This document shows, one piece after another, positions 8,464-17,428 of a stretch of DNA of 48,440 nucleotides (positions are counted from its first letter, which is position 1; each line of letters starts with the position of its first letter). This stretch comes from Pseudobutyrivibrio sp. OR37 (GTDB lineage Bacteria > Bacillota > Clostridia > Lachnospirales > Lachnospiraceae). The notes below the pieces were generated by a model. That model searched no databases, was not told the origin of the DNA, and was given only the letters and a program-made list of their open reading frames with translations. A program made the translations under genes and the position numbers. Location: NCBI RefSeq assembly GCF_900113655.1, contig NZ_FOQF01000028.1:1-48440 (forward strand), read 5' to 3'.

Positions 8464-9366
8464 TTATCTAAAAAGGGTAGCAAATAGTATTGCTACAAAA
8501 TAAGCACTATTAATAATTACATAGTTTTTTATTGAGCAGATGAAGGTTTTTTCTTTTATCTGCTCTTTTTTAAATCTTGAAATGTTCTTAGCTACAGGTA
8601 TTATGGAAATCATAAAAATAAGTGCAAAAGGATTTAAGATGTTAGCCACTGTCATAACACCTACAGCTATATAGCAAGCAATATAAAGTTCTGCAAAAAG
8701 CGTAACAGCTTTTCTTCGTCCAATATAATGAACGAGAGTAAGGCGATTAACGGCTTCGTCTTTTTCCAGGTCGCAAGTATTATTAGCAAGCATTATGTTA
8801 GAAGTAGTAAAGGTCATAACAAGTGAAAATAGCAGGAAGCTAATAAGCGGCATCACTTCAAGAGATAGGGATATAGTCTCTAAAGAAAGTGATAGTGTAA
8901 GATAGTGGCTAGGATTGTTGATATATAGCATCAAAAAAGGAATGAACATACCGTAGGCCACACCTGAAAATAATTCACCTAATGGAATTCTGGAAATTGG
9001 TATTGGACCAAAGGTGTAGAATATTCCAAGCATAAAACAAAATGCACCAAGCAAAAGCACAACTATACCAGTTTTATAGGCTAAATATAGGCCTAAAATG
9101 GTACTTATGGAAAGCATGGTAATTATACTTATAAATGCAGTCTTTCTAGGGATAGGTAGCATTTGCGGGTAATCCCTGCTGTCGATGTAATTGTTGATTC
9201 CAGTAGTGGTCAAATCAAAAATGAACATGGCAAAAAAGAAAACAACCATTAGCGGTATGTTTATAGGCTGCTTTGTGTAAATAATAAAAGCCAGTGTATT
9301 AATAAAAGCAAATATGCTTGTTATCTTAGTTTGAATTTCCACAAATTTTAAAAATTTCTTTATCAC
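8464..9366 (-). CDS. dmkA: UbiA-family prenyltransferase (DMK/menaquinone-type; DmkA-like)
   Basis: A 300-aa integral membrane protein with about eight hydrophobic segments. The two acidic motifs of the UbiA superfamily are visible: INNYIDSRDYP near residue 57 and the second, NTCDLEKDEAVNRLTLV, in the second half. Both bind Mg-diphosphate of the polyprenyl donor. UbiA/MenA enzymes attach the polyprenyl tail to 1,4-dihydroxy-2-naphthoate or a similar ring. Because the divergent genes encode an NDH-2 and a polyprenyl diphosphate synthase, a role in making the (demethyl)menaquinone that carries electrons from Ndh2 is inferred, as for DmkA in the Listeria EET locus. No men genes for ring synthesis are in the window. 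The gene has an AAGGAGA-type ribosome binding site. Confidence 0.82.
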   Translation of the reverse strand: MIKKFLKFVEIQTKITSIFAFINTLAFIIYTKQPINIPLMVVFFFAMFIFDLTTTGINNYIDSRDYPQMLPIPRKTAFISIITMLSISTILGLYLAYKTGIVVLLLGAFCFMLGIFYTFGPIPISRIPLGELFSGVAYGMFIPFLMLYINNPSHYLTLSLSLETISLSLEVMPLISFLLFSLVMTFTTSNIMLANNTCDLEKDEAVNRLTLVHYIGRRKAVTLFAELYIACYIAVGVMTVANILNPFALIFMISIIPVAKNISRFKKEQIKEKTFICSIKNYVIINSAYFVAILFATLFR

Positions 9367-9588
9367 TACAATCTCCTTATTTAAATTTTACTATTTTTAA
9401 GTATTATCAATCTCTAGCATTTTCCGACCGTTCAATCGTATAAAATTAAGTTGGTACATAATAAATAACATAAAATATTGTAATGTGCAATCATTTGTGT
9501 TATTCTAGTGAGACTCACCATTGTTAAAAATTGCACAAAATACAATCGGGCACAATGTAATACACATGAATTAAAGAAAGGGAATTAT

Positions 9589-11595
9589 ATGACGAACATA
9601 GTCGTAATTGGAGCAGGTTACGCGGGTGTACTTGCGACAAAGAAGTTGGAAAAAAAGCTTCGAAAGAAAAAGCTTGCGGGTGAAACTCAGATCACACTTA
9701 TTGATAAGCATCCATATCATACGATGCTTACAGAGCTTCACGAGGTTGCAGCTTGCCGAGTAGGAGAAGAAAGTGTAAAGATGAACCTTGACCAGATTTT
9801 CGCTGGACGCAAGGTTAATGTTGTACTTGATACAGTCACAAAAGTAGATTTTGAAAACAATACTGTTAAGGGTAAGAATGGTGAATATTCTTATGACTAT
9901 CTTGTTGTAGCTGCTGGTTCTAAGCCTACATATTTTGGTGTAGAGGGTGCACAGGAAAATAGTTATTCATTATGGTCATATGATGATGCTGTAAAGCTTC
10001 GTGACAGAATTCATGATTGCTTTAGAATGGCAGCTGATGAAACTGATATTAATAAAAGAAGAGAGCTTCTTAGCTTTTATATAGTAGGCGCAGGATTTAC
10101 AGGCGTCGAGATGGTTGGAGAGCTGGCCGAGTATACTCCAATTCTTTGCAAGCGCTTTAATATTAATAGAGATGAGGTAACTATAGTAGACGTTGATGGA
10201 CTATCGCGTCCAGTACCTATTCTTCCAGAAAAGCTTTCAAACAAGGTTGATAAGCGCCTTAAAAAGATGGGCGTTGATGTTGTGATGAATGCAAGCGTTG
10301 TTGGCGTTGGAAAAAATTTCATCAAGCTTAAGAAGAATGATGAAATTACTGAGCATGTTGCTGGCACAGTTATTTGGACAGCTGGTATTGAAAGCTCAGA
10401 TATAACATCTGAAATAGCAAAAGAAACAACAAGTGGTGGAAGAGGCAGAATACAGGTAGATGAAAATCTTCGCTCAGTTGATCATGAGAATGTATACGTA
10501 ATTGGTGACAATATGCTTTTCACAGCAAAGGGTGAGGAACGTCCAGTACCACAGATGGTTGAGAATGCAGAACATTCAGCGGCCACAGTTGCTAAGAATA
10601 TCGTCGCTACTATTACTAAATCAGGTGAGCTGGAAGCATATAACCCAAAATTCCATGGTGTAATGGTTTGCGTAGGTGGTAGATACGGTGTTGCAAGAGG
10701 TGGAATGGCAAAGCATCAGATAAATTTTGCCTCATTCTTCGCTATGTTTGCAAAGCACTTTATCAATATCATCTATTTCATTCAAGTAATGGGATGGACA
10801 AAGGTATTCTCATACCTTAAGCATGAGTTCTTCACAATAAGAAATAGACGAAGCTTCCTTGGCGGACACTTCTCTAACAGGACTCCTAGCTTTATGTTAG
10901 TGCCTCTTAGATTATGGCTTGGTGCCGTATGGGTATATGAAGGTGTCATGAAGATTGTGGAGGGCTGGCTTACTACACCAAAGCTTGCAGGCTTCTTTGG
11001 TGGTGCTAACACATGGTTTGATACATTGCTTGGCAGAATCGATCCAGCAACCGCAGATGCAGTGGCATCAGCCTCAACAGAAGCAGCTGGGGCTGCCGAC
11101 GCAGTAGCATCAGCATCTACAGCAGTTGCCGATGCTGCAGTACAGACTGGAACAGTTATATTTGATTGGAACTTTAAGCTTTTTGAAACAATACTTGTTT
11201 CAGGAGTAGATTTAGCTCAGTCTACAGTATCTGATATTGCCTTTAAGATACAGGTACCATTTGTAGATTGGTTCGTTACTAATGTGGTGCTTGCTAGCGA
11301 TGGCATGCAGATGTTCATGCAGATTTTGATTGTGGTGCTTCAGATTCTCATTGGTCTTGGGCTTATGGGCGGATGCTTTACATTCCTATCAGCAGGAGTA
11401 TCTCTTGTGCTTCAGGCAATGTTTGTTACAACTACAGGTTTATATTTGAATACGTTCTGGATGATTTTTGCCGGACTTGCTTTACTTTTTGGAGGCGGAT
11501 ATACACTTGGAATCGATTACTACTTAATGCCATTCCTAAAGAAGAAGTGGCAAAACGTCAAGTGGGCGAGAAAGTGGTATTTATACAATGACTAA
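9589..11595 (+). CDS. ndh2: Type II NADH dehydrogenase with C-terminal membrane (DoxX-like) extension
   Basis: A 668-aa protein. ATG 9589 is chosen for its AAAGGG site and the immediate Rossmann start (MTNIVVIGAGYAG); the upstream in-frame extension has no such features. Residues 1 to about 400 are a pyridine-nucleotide disulphide-type flavoprotein: FAD motif GAGYAG (8-13), TVTKVDF, NAD motif IVGAGFTGVE near 166, VIWTAGI, and the second FAD motif VYVIGDN. From about residue 410 the chain becomes hydrophobic, with several membrane segments resembling DoxX/quinone-associated proteins (RTPSFMLVPLRLWLGAVWVY). Between them is a 14-residue Ala/Ser-rich tandem duplication. Ndh2 of the Listeria EET locus likewise has a membrane C-terminus. 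It should oxidise NADH and reduce a (demethyl)menaquinone. It overlaps dmkB by 8 bp. Confidence 0.88.
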   Translation: MTNIVVIGAGYAGVLATKKLEKKLRKKKLAGETQITLIDKHPYHTMLTELHEVAACRVGEESVKMNLDQIFAGRKVNVVLDTVTKVDFENNTVKGKNGEYSYDYLVVAAGSKPTYFGVEGAQENSYSLWSYDDAVKLRDRIHDCFRMAADETDINKRRELLSFYIVGAGFTGVEMVGELAEYTPILCKRFNINRDEVTIVDVDGLSRPVPILPEKLSNKVDKRLKKMGVDVVMNASVVGVGKNFIKLKKNDEITEHVAGTVIWTAGIESSDITSEIAKETTSGGRGRIQVDENLRSVDHENVYVIGDNMLFTAKGEERPVPQMVENAEHSAATVAKNIVATITKSGELEAYNPKFHGVMVCVGGRYGVARGGMAKHQINFASFFAMFAKHFINIIYFIQVMGWTKVFSYLKHEFFTIRNRRSFLGGHFSNRTPSFMLVPLRLWLGAVWVYEGVMKIVEGWLTTPKLAGFFGGANTWFDTLLGRIDPATADAVASASTEAAGAADAVASASTAVADAAVQTGTVIFDWNFKLFETILVSGVDLAQSTVSDIAFKIQVPFVDWFVTNVVLASDGMQMFMQILIVVLQILIGLGLMGGCFTFLSAGVSLVLQAMFVTTTGLYLNTFWMIFAGLALLFGGGYTLGIDYYLMPFLKKKWQNVKWARKWYLYND

Positions 11596-12547
11596 TGTCA
11601 AATTAGATTTTGATACTGCCTTTGATGAGGTGAAAAAAGAGGCATCAAAAATAATTACTTCCGGACCTAGTCTTATTTCTGGTTATGTAAATTATCTTAC
11701 AGAGACCACAGGAAAAATGATGAGGGCAAAGGCCGTTCTTGCTACAGCTATGGATGCTGATGGTAATGTACCAAAGGATGCAATCAAATTTGCGGCAGCA
11801 GTGGAGGTGCTTCATCTTGCTACTCTTGTACATGATGATATTATGGATGATGCTGACACCAGAAGAGGGCAGATTACTCTTCAAAAGAAGGCCGGAAAGC
11901 GAATCGCTGTAATATGTGGTGATTACCTTTTAGCCTCTGCCATTCGAGAAATCTCTGAGGTTTCTCAGGAAGACAGATATAGAGATTTTGATTTTTCAAG
12001 ATATGTTCAGGCTATTGCTTTAGGTGAGCTTAGGCAGAATATCAACAACAGGAATTTTGGACTTAAGGTTTTTAGATATCTATCAATTATTGATGGAAAG
12101 ACAGCAGCTTTGTTTGAAGCTTCCTACCATGCAGGCGCAATGGCTGGTGGGGCAGATAAAAAGACACAGAAGCTGTACCGCAGATTGGGAAGATACACAG
12201 GAATCATTTTCCAACTGACAGATGATTGCATTGACTATGAGAACACTGCTGAATCAGCTTTAAAACCAGTTCAGTCAGATTTTGAAAATGGTGTTGTTAC
12301 ATTACCTTTGATTCATGTTTTTGAAAAGAGACCTGAATTAATTGACAAGGCTAAAGAAGGTACTCTATCAAAAGAAGAAGTCTTTGCTGCCGTAAAAGAA
12401 AATGATGGGGTAGGCTATACTCATAAAATTGCAGAAAAGTTTTATAAAAGAGCAAAAGCTATTATAAATCAGATAGAAATGTCCGATATACAATATGGTA
12501 TGTTATCTGGATTATTAGACAAAGCCTATACAGGCATAAAGGGATGA
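11588..12547 (+). CDS. dmkB: Polyprenyl diphosphate synthase (DmkB-like, HepT family)
   Basis: A 319-aa trans-isoprenyl diphosphate synthase. The first aspartate-rich motif is in LVHDDIMDDADTRRG and the second in LTDDCIDYEN, with the IDGKTAALFEAS motif between them. Together they bind the Mg-diphosphates of the allylic substrate and IPP. The start ATG lies within the last codons of ndh2, so the two are coupled. Next to a type II NADH dehydrogenase and a UbiA prenyltransferase, its likely job is to make the side chain of a dedicated demethylmenaquinone pool. The chain length cannot be read with confidence from the sequence. Confidence 0.9.
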   Translation: MTNVKLDFDTAFDEVKKEASKIITSGPSLISGYVNYLTETTGKMMRAKAVLATAMDADGNVPKDAIKFAAAVEVLHLATLVHDDIMDDADTRRGQITLQKKAGKRIAVICGDYLLASAIREISEVSQEDRYRDFDFSRYVQAIALGELRQNINNRNFGLKVFRYLSIIDGKTAALFEASYHAGAMAGGADKKTQKLYRRLGRYTGIIFQLTDDCIDYENTAESALKPVQSDFENGVVTLPLIHVFEKRPELIDKAKEGTLSKEEVFAAVKENDGVGYTHKIAEKFYKRAKAIINQIEMSDIQYGMLSGLLDKAYTGIKG

Positions 12548-12611
12548 TATTTATAGCTACCATGCTATGGATATATAGAACTATTCATCAAGAAAGAAAG
12601 GGTAAAACAAG

Positions 12612-13703
12612 ATGAAGAAGAATTTAGTTGCTTTAATGTGTGTTGCATCGATTGCAACAACAGCTTTCGTTGGTTGTGGTTCTAACAGCACAGCTGACAC
12701 AACAACAGAACAGGCTACAGCAGAGGCAGAAACATCAGTAGAAAAGGTTGATGTATCTAATGCTCCAGTTGCAGCAGAAGGTGAGCTTCTCACTGGTATT
12801 GGTACAAGCGTTTCAACTGCTGATTCTGTAGACGCAACAGCAGATGCTGATGGTACTGCACAGTGTGATGCTACAATCGCAGCCGTTACAGTAGATTCTA
12901 ATGGCGCTGTTGTAGAGTGTGTAATTGATATTGCACAGACAAAGATTGGTGTAAGTGCTGATGGAAAGATTACAGCTGACCTTGACGCAACATATCCTTC
13001 AAAGAGAGAACTCGGCGATGATTACGGTATGAAGAAGTTTTCTGCTATTGGTAAAGAATGGTTTGAGCAGGCAGATGCTTTTGCTGCATGGACTGTTGGT
13101 AAGACAGCAGAAGAAATCAGCAATATGTCTATCGAGCAGGGACTTGCAACAGATGAGGATTTAGTTGCATCAGTTTCAATCCATGTGACAGGCTTCCAGG
13201 CTGCAGTACTTGAGGCTATGAATAATGCAGTTGCAGGTGGCGCTGTAGAAGGTGACAAGCTTGGACTTGGTCTTTCTACAAAGATTTCTAATTCAGTAGA
13301 TGCAACAGCAGATGCTGATGGTACAGCAGAAGCTTATACAACTATTTCAGTGCTTACTGTAAATGGTGATGGCGTAATTACTAGCTCATTAATCGATGCA
13401 GTTCAGGGAAAGATTACATTTGATGCAAAGGGCGCAATTACATCAGACACAACTACTGAAGTAAAGAGTAAGAACGAGCTTGGTGATGCTTATGGCATGA
13501 GAGCTGCTTCTGCAATCGGTAAGGAGTGGAATGAACAGGCACAGGCTTATGCTGATTACACTGTTGGTAAGACTCTTGAAGAAGTAGAGGGCACAGCAAT
13601 TGAGGAAGGTCGCGCAGCAGATGCTGACCTTGCAGCTTCAGTTTCAATTCACATCACAGATTTTAATGCAGTTATTGCAAAGGCTGTTGAAAGTGCGAAG
13701 TAA
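12612..13703 (+). CDS. pplA: FMN-binding-repeat lipoprotein (PplA-like extracellular flavoprotein)
   Basis: A 363-aa protein with a lipoprotein signal (MKKNLVALMCVASIATTAFV then GC, lipid on Cys22), a Thr/Ala/Glu-rich linker, and two tandem repeats of about 135 residues (about 71-205 and 226-360). Both repeats share VDATADADGTA, KxELGDxYGM, SAIGKEWxEQA and TVGKT elements. Each ends in the same motif: DLVASVSIH (183-191) and DLAASVSIH (339-347). These align with the flavinylation motif of FMN_bind domains (DxxSGATxT), placing the predicted FMN-bearing residues at Ser189 and Ser345. Listeria PplA is likewise a lipoprotein with two flavinylated repeats that passes electrons from the membrane to acceptors outside the cell. 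An ApbE gene is directly downstream. RBS AAGAAAGAAAGGG. Confidence 0.88.
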   Translation: MKKNLVALMCVASIATTAFVGCGSNSTADTTTEQATAEAETSVEKVDVSNAPVAAEGELLTGIGTSVSTADSVDATADADGTAQCDATIAAVTVDSNGAVVECVIDIAQTKIGVSADGKITADLDATYPSKRELGDDYGMKKFSAIGKEWFEQADAFAAWTVGKTAEEISNMSIEQGLATDEDLVASVSIHVTGFQAAVLEAMNNAVAGGAVEGDKLGLGLSTKISNSVDATADADGTAEAYTTISVLTVNGDGVITSSLIDAVQGKITFDAKGAITSDTTTEVKSKNELGDAYGMRAASAIGKEWNEQAQAYADYTVGKTLEEVEGTAIEEGRAADADLAASVSIHITDFNAVIAKAVESAK

Positions 13704-13726
13704 TTAATTTAAAATTAAATAGCTGA

Positions 13727-13756
13727 GGGGGTGTGCATCCTTGCATGCCCCTTTTT
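13727..13756 (+). terminator. Rho-independent terminator between pplA and fmnB
   Basis: A GGGGTGTGC arm (728-736 of 13 kb) pairs with GCATGCCCC (13743-13751), with two G-T wobbles, around ATCCTT, followed by five T. It lies 24 nt after the pplA stop and 31 nt before the ATG of the ApbE gene. It could end most transcripts after pplA and let only some continue. Confidence 0.75.
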
Positions 13757-13786
13757 AATATTGAACGATTTTAGATAGGTATTAGT

Positions 13787-14869
13787 ATGAAGCGATTAAA
13801 GATTGCATCAGTAATTCTGATTATTTTTTTGATTATATTTATTTGGGCGGTACATTCTGGGAGGCTGTTTAGTGACAAGGCTGATGACAGCGGGGAACAA
13901 ATCAAATATACTGCCACATTTATGGATATTTTCGATACCCGAACAGAAATCCTTGGGTATGCAAATAATGAAGAAGAATTTTCAAACCAGGCGGAGCTGA
14001 TAAAAGACCGTTTAGTTTTTTATAATAATTTATATGATATTTATAACGACTATGATGGAATCAATAATATTAAAACCATCAATGATAATGCAGGCATCGC
14101 ACCTGTTCAGGTGGATGAAGAGATTATCAATTTGCTGAAGTTTAGCAAGGATATGTATGAACTTACTGACGGCAAGGTTAATATAGCCATGGGCTCCGTG
14201 CTTTCTATCTGGCATGAATACAGGGAGTACGGCAGTGAAAATCCCGACAGGGCAAGCCTGCCTACCATGGACGAGCTAAAAGAGGCAAATCAGCATACCA
14301 ATATAGAGAATATGATTATTGATGAAAAAGCAAAAACTGTCTATTTGACAGATCCTGAAATGTCTCTTGATGTAGGTAGTACAGGTAAAGGCTACGCCGT
14401 TCAAAGGGTGATGGAATATTGCAGGGAAAAGGGAATGGATAATATTCTTTTGAGTCTTGGCGGCAATATTTCAGGACTTGGCACACGTATTGACGGAACC
14501 CCTTTTAGAATAGCTATTCAGAATCCTGATTTAACCAGCACAGAACCATATATAGAAAAGGTTGATATTTCAGATGGCCAGTGTGTAGTATCTTCTGGTG
14601 ATTATCAGAGGTATTATGTGGTGGATGACAAGGTTTACTGTCATATTATCAATCCTGATACTTTATATCCGGCAGAGACATTTGCAGCGGTATCAATACT
14701 TACAGATGATTCAGGAAAGGCAGATGCTTTATCTACTGCAATTTATAATATGAGCTTGGAAGAAGGCATGGATTTTGTTAATGGATTAGAGGGCGTTGAG
14801 GCCATGTGGGTATATCACGATGGCTCAAAGGTCTATTCAGAACACTTTGAGGAAAGCATAGTAAAATAA
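13787..14869 (+). CDS. fmnB: ApbE-family FAD:protein FMN transferase (FmnB-like)
   Basis: A 360-aa protein with an N-terminal membrane anchor (hydrophobic residues about 5-27, no lipobox), so its catalytic domain should lie outside the membrane. ApbE motifs are present: FMDIFDT, KVNIAMGSVLSIWHEY, DVGSTGKGYA, LLSLGGNISGLG, HIINPDTLYPA (His286 onward) and TDDSGKADALSTA (from residue 306), which holds the metal/FAD-binding acidic residues. These enzymes transfer FMN from FAD to a Ser/Thr of an FMN_bind domain. The substrate is almost certainly the two-repeat lipoprotein encoded immediately upstream. It is separated by one base from eetA, so the last three genes form one unit. Confidence 0.92.
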   Translation: MKRLKIASVILIIFLIIFIWAVHSGRLFSDKADDSGEQIKYTATFMDIFDTRTEILGYANNEEEFSNQAELIKDRLVFYNNLYDIYNDYDGINNIKTINDNAGIAPVQVDEEIINLLKFSKDMYELTDGKVNIAMGSVLSIWHEYREYGSENPDRASLPTMDELKEANQHTNIENMIIDEKAKTVYLTDPEMSLDVGSTGKGYAVQRVMEYCREKGMDNILLSLGGNISGLGTRIDGTPFRIAIQNPDLTSTEPYIEKVDISDGQCVVSSGDYQRYYVVDDKVYCHIINPDTLYPAETFAAVSILTDDSGKADALSTAIYNMSLEEGMDFVNGLEGVEAMWVYHDGSKVYSEHFEESIVK

Positions 14870-14870
14870 A

Positions 14871-15248
14871 ATGAAGAAAAACGATTTAATCTTAATAATT
14901 GTAATACTGGCGTTGACTGCAATAAGTGTTGTGGGAATAACAGTCTCTAGAAAAATGAATAAGGCAGATGTAGCCTATGCTGTTGTGACTATCGATGGAA
15001 ATGAATATGGAAGATATCCACTTGATGAGGATATGGTTACCACCATCGAGCTAGAGGACGGAAGCTATAATATCCTTGAAATACATGATGGATATGCCCA
15101 AATTTCCGAGGCAAGCTGTAGGGATCAGATATGTGTTAATCATTTTCCTGTACATTATTCCAAGGAGATGATTGTATGTCTGCCAAATAGGCTTATTGTA
15201 GAAATTGTTGGTGGCGAGGAAAATGATGTAGATGGAGCCACAAATTAG
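14871..15248 (+). CDS. eetA: NusG domain II-containing membrane protein (EetA-like)
   Basis: A 125-aa protein with one N-terminal membrane segment (residues about 5-25) and a small beta-rich domain outside the membrane. The NusG_II family pattern is visible: ISEASCRDQICVNHF then IVCLPNRLIVEIVGG, with two cysteines in the CRDQICV segment. It has nothing to do with transcription. In Listeria the equivalent EetA is a membrane component of extracellular electron transfer, thought to work with EetB. Start ATG is one base after the fmnB stop, and the stop is followed 14 nt later by eetB. Confidence 0.85.
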   Translation: MKKNDLILIIVILALTAISVVGITVSRKMNKADVAYAVVTIDGNEYGRYPLDEDMVTTIELEDGSYNILEIHDGYAQISEASCRDQICVNHFPVHYSKEMIVCLPNRLIVEIVGGEENDVDGATN

Positions 15249-15262
15249 TGGGTGGAGGATTT

Positions 15263-15763
15263 ATGAAGACTAGACGAATTGCCTTTTTAGGCTTGTTAAT
15301 AGCTCTTGCATTTGTGCTTTCCTATGTGGAGTTTTTGCTACCCCTTAGTATAGGTATTCCAGGTGCTAAAATTGGTCTTGCCAATTTAGTAGTTATGGTT
15401 GCACTTTATACAATTGGTAATAAAAACGCATTTTTGCTTTCTTTAGTTCGTGTCATTCTTGTAGGACTTACCTTCGGCAATCTTGCAATGATGATATATT
15501 CCATGGCTGGTGCAATGCTTTCCTTTTTGGTAATGATAATTGCCAAGAGAACAAAGCTCTTTTCTATAACTGGAGTCAGTGTTTTAGGCGGTGTATTCCA
15601 CAATGTTGGGCAGATACTAGTAGCTATGTTTGTACTAGATACTGCAAGTCTTATATATTATTTACCATTTCTTATTGTAATTGGAACAATTTCAGGTATA
15701 GTAATTGGTATTATATCCGGTATGATAACCGCTAGGGTTGGAAGACTGTTTGATATAAAATAA
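15263..15763 (+). CDS. eetB: Gx transporter family membrane protein (EetB-like)
   Basis: A 166-aa protein with five to six membrane segments. ATG 15263 is preferred to the GTG at 15248 because GGAGG lies at 15254-15258. The sequence MKTRRIAFLGLLIALAFVLS, followed by PGAKIGLANLVVMVALY and FGNLAMMIYSMAGAMLS, is typical of the Gx transporter family. This family is often mislabelled heptaprenyl diphosphate synthase component I and is related to ECF substrate-binding subunits. Its Listeria counterpart EetB is required for extracellular electron transfer. Here it closes the cluster. No aspartate-rich catalytic motif is present, so an enzymatic role in prenyl synthesis is not supported. Confidence 0.85.
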   Translation: MKTRRIAFLGLLIALAFVLSYVEFLLPLSIGIPGAKIGLANLVVMVALYTIGNKNAFLLSLVRVILVGLTFGNLAMMIYSMAGAMLSFLVMIIAKRTKLFSITGVSVLGGVFHNVGQILVAMFVLDTASLIYYLPFLIVIGTISGIVIGIISGMITARVGRLFDIK

Positions 15764-15790
15764 TGTGAAAGTTTTTTTTAGAAAACTTTA

Positions 15791-15819
15791 TTGCATTAAA
15801 GTGGTGAATGATGTAAAAT
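15791..15819 (+). promoter_or_regulatory. Probable gdhA promoter
   Basis: TTGCAT (15791-15796) and TAAAAT (15814-15819) are separated by 17 nt and lie about 50 nt before the gdhA start. Just upstream, AAAGTTTT and AAAACTTT (about 15769-15790) form a short AT hairpin that may end the eetB transcript. Confidence 0.5.
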
Positions 15820-15850
15820 CTGTACTAGATTTTTTATCTGAACTACATAA

Positions 15851-17233
<1,383 letters not shown>

Positions 17234-17280
17234 AATATCACTTTAATTAAAATTTGGTTATTAATAACTGATTAATCATT

Positions 17281-17311
17281 AACCTGGGACTAATTTGCCC
17301 CAGGTTTTTTT
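17281..17311 (+). terminator. gdhA terminator
   Basis: AACCTGGG (17281-17288) pairs with CCCAGGTT (17299-17306) followed by a T-run. It ends gdhA and lies 17 nt before the -35 box of the next promoter. Confidence 0.85.
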
Positions 17312-17327
17312 ATGCATAAAAATAGGA

Positions 17328-17357
17328 TTGACAGAAAAAAATGCAGAGGTATATAAT
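17328..17357 (+). promoter_or_regulatory. Strong consensus promoter for the surface-protein gene
   Basis: TTGACA (17328-17333) and TATAAT (17352-17357) are both perfect consensus hexamers, with an 18-nt spacer. They lie about 70 nt before the start at 17429. Confidence 0.8.
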
Positions 17358-17428
17358 TGATAATATTTGAAAATAATACTCAAACTATAACGTTTTCAAA
17401 ATAGAGTATTTTAGGAGGATGTACCAAA

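Noticed and set aside
9525-9560. Possible Rex-type operator (TTGCACAA and GCACAA) upstream of ndh2
   Set aside because: The half-sites are in direct rather than inverted order and do not match the TTGT-N-ACAA palindrome well enough.
9508-9588. Extended N-terminus for ndh2
   Set aside because: The FAD-binding GAGYAG must lie close to the N-terminus, and a ribosome binding site precedes ATG 9589.
15248-15763. Heptaprenyl diphosphate synthase component I annotation for the eetB gene
   Set aside because: The protein is a polytopic membrane protein without catalytic acidic motifs, and a full polyprenyl synthase is already present at 11588.
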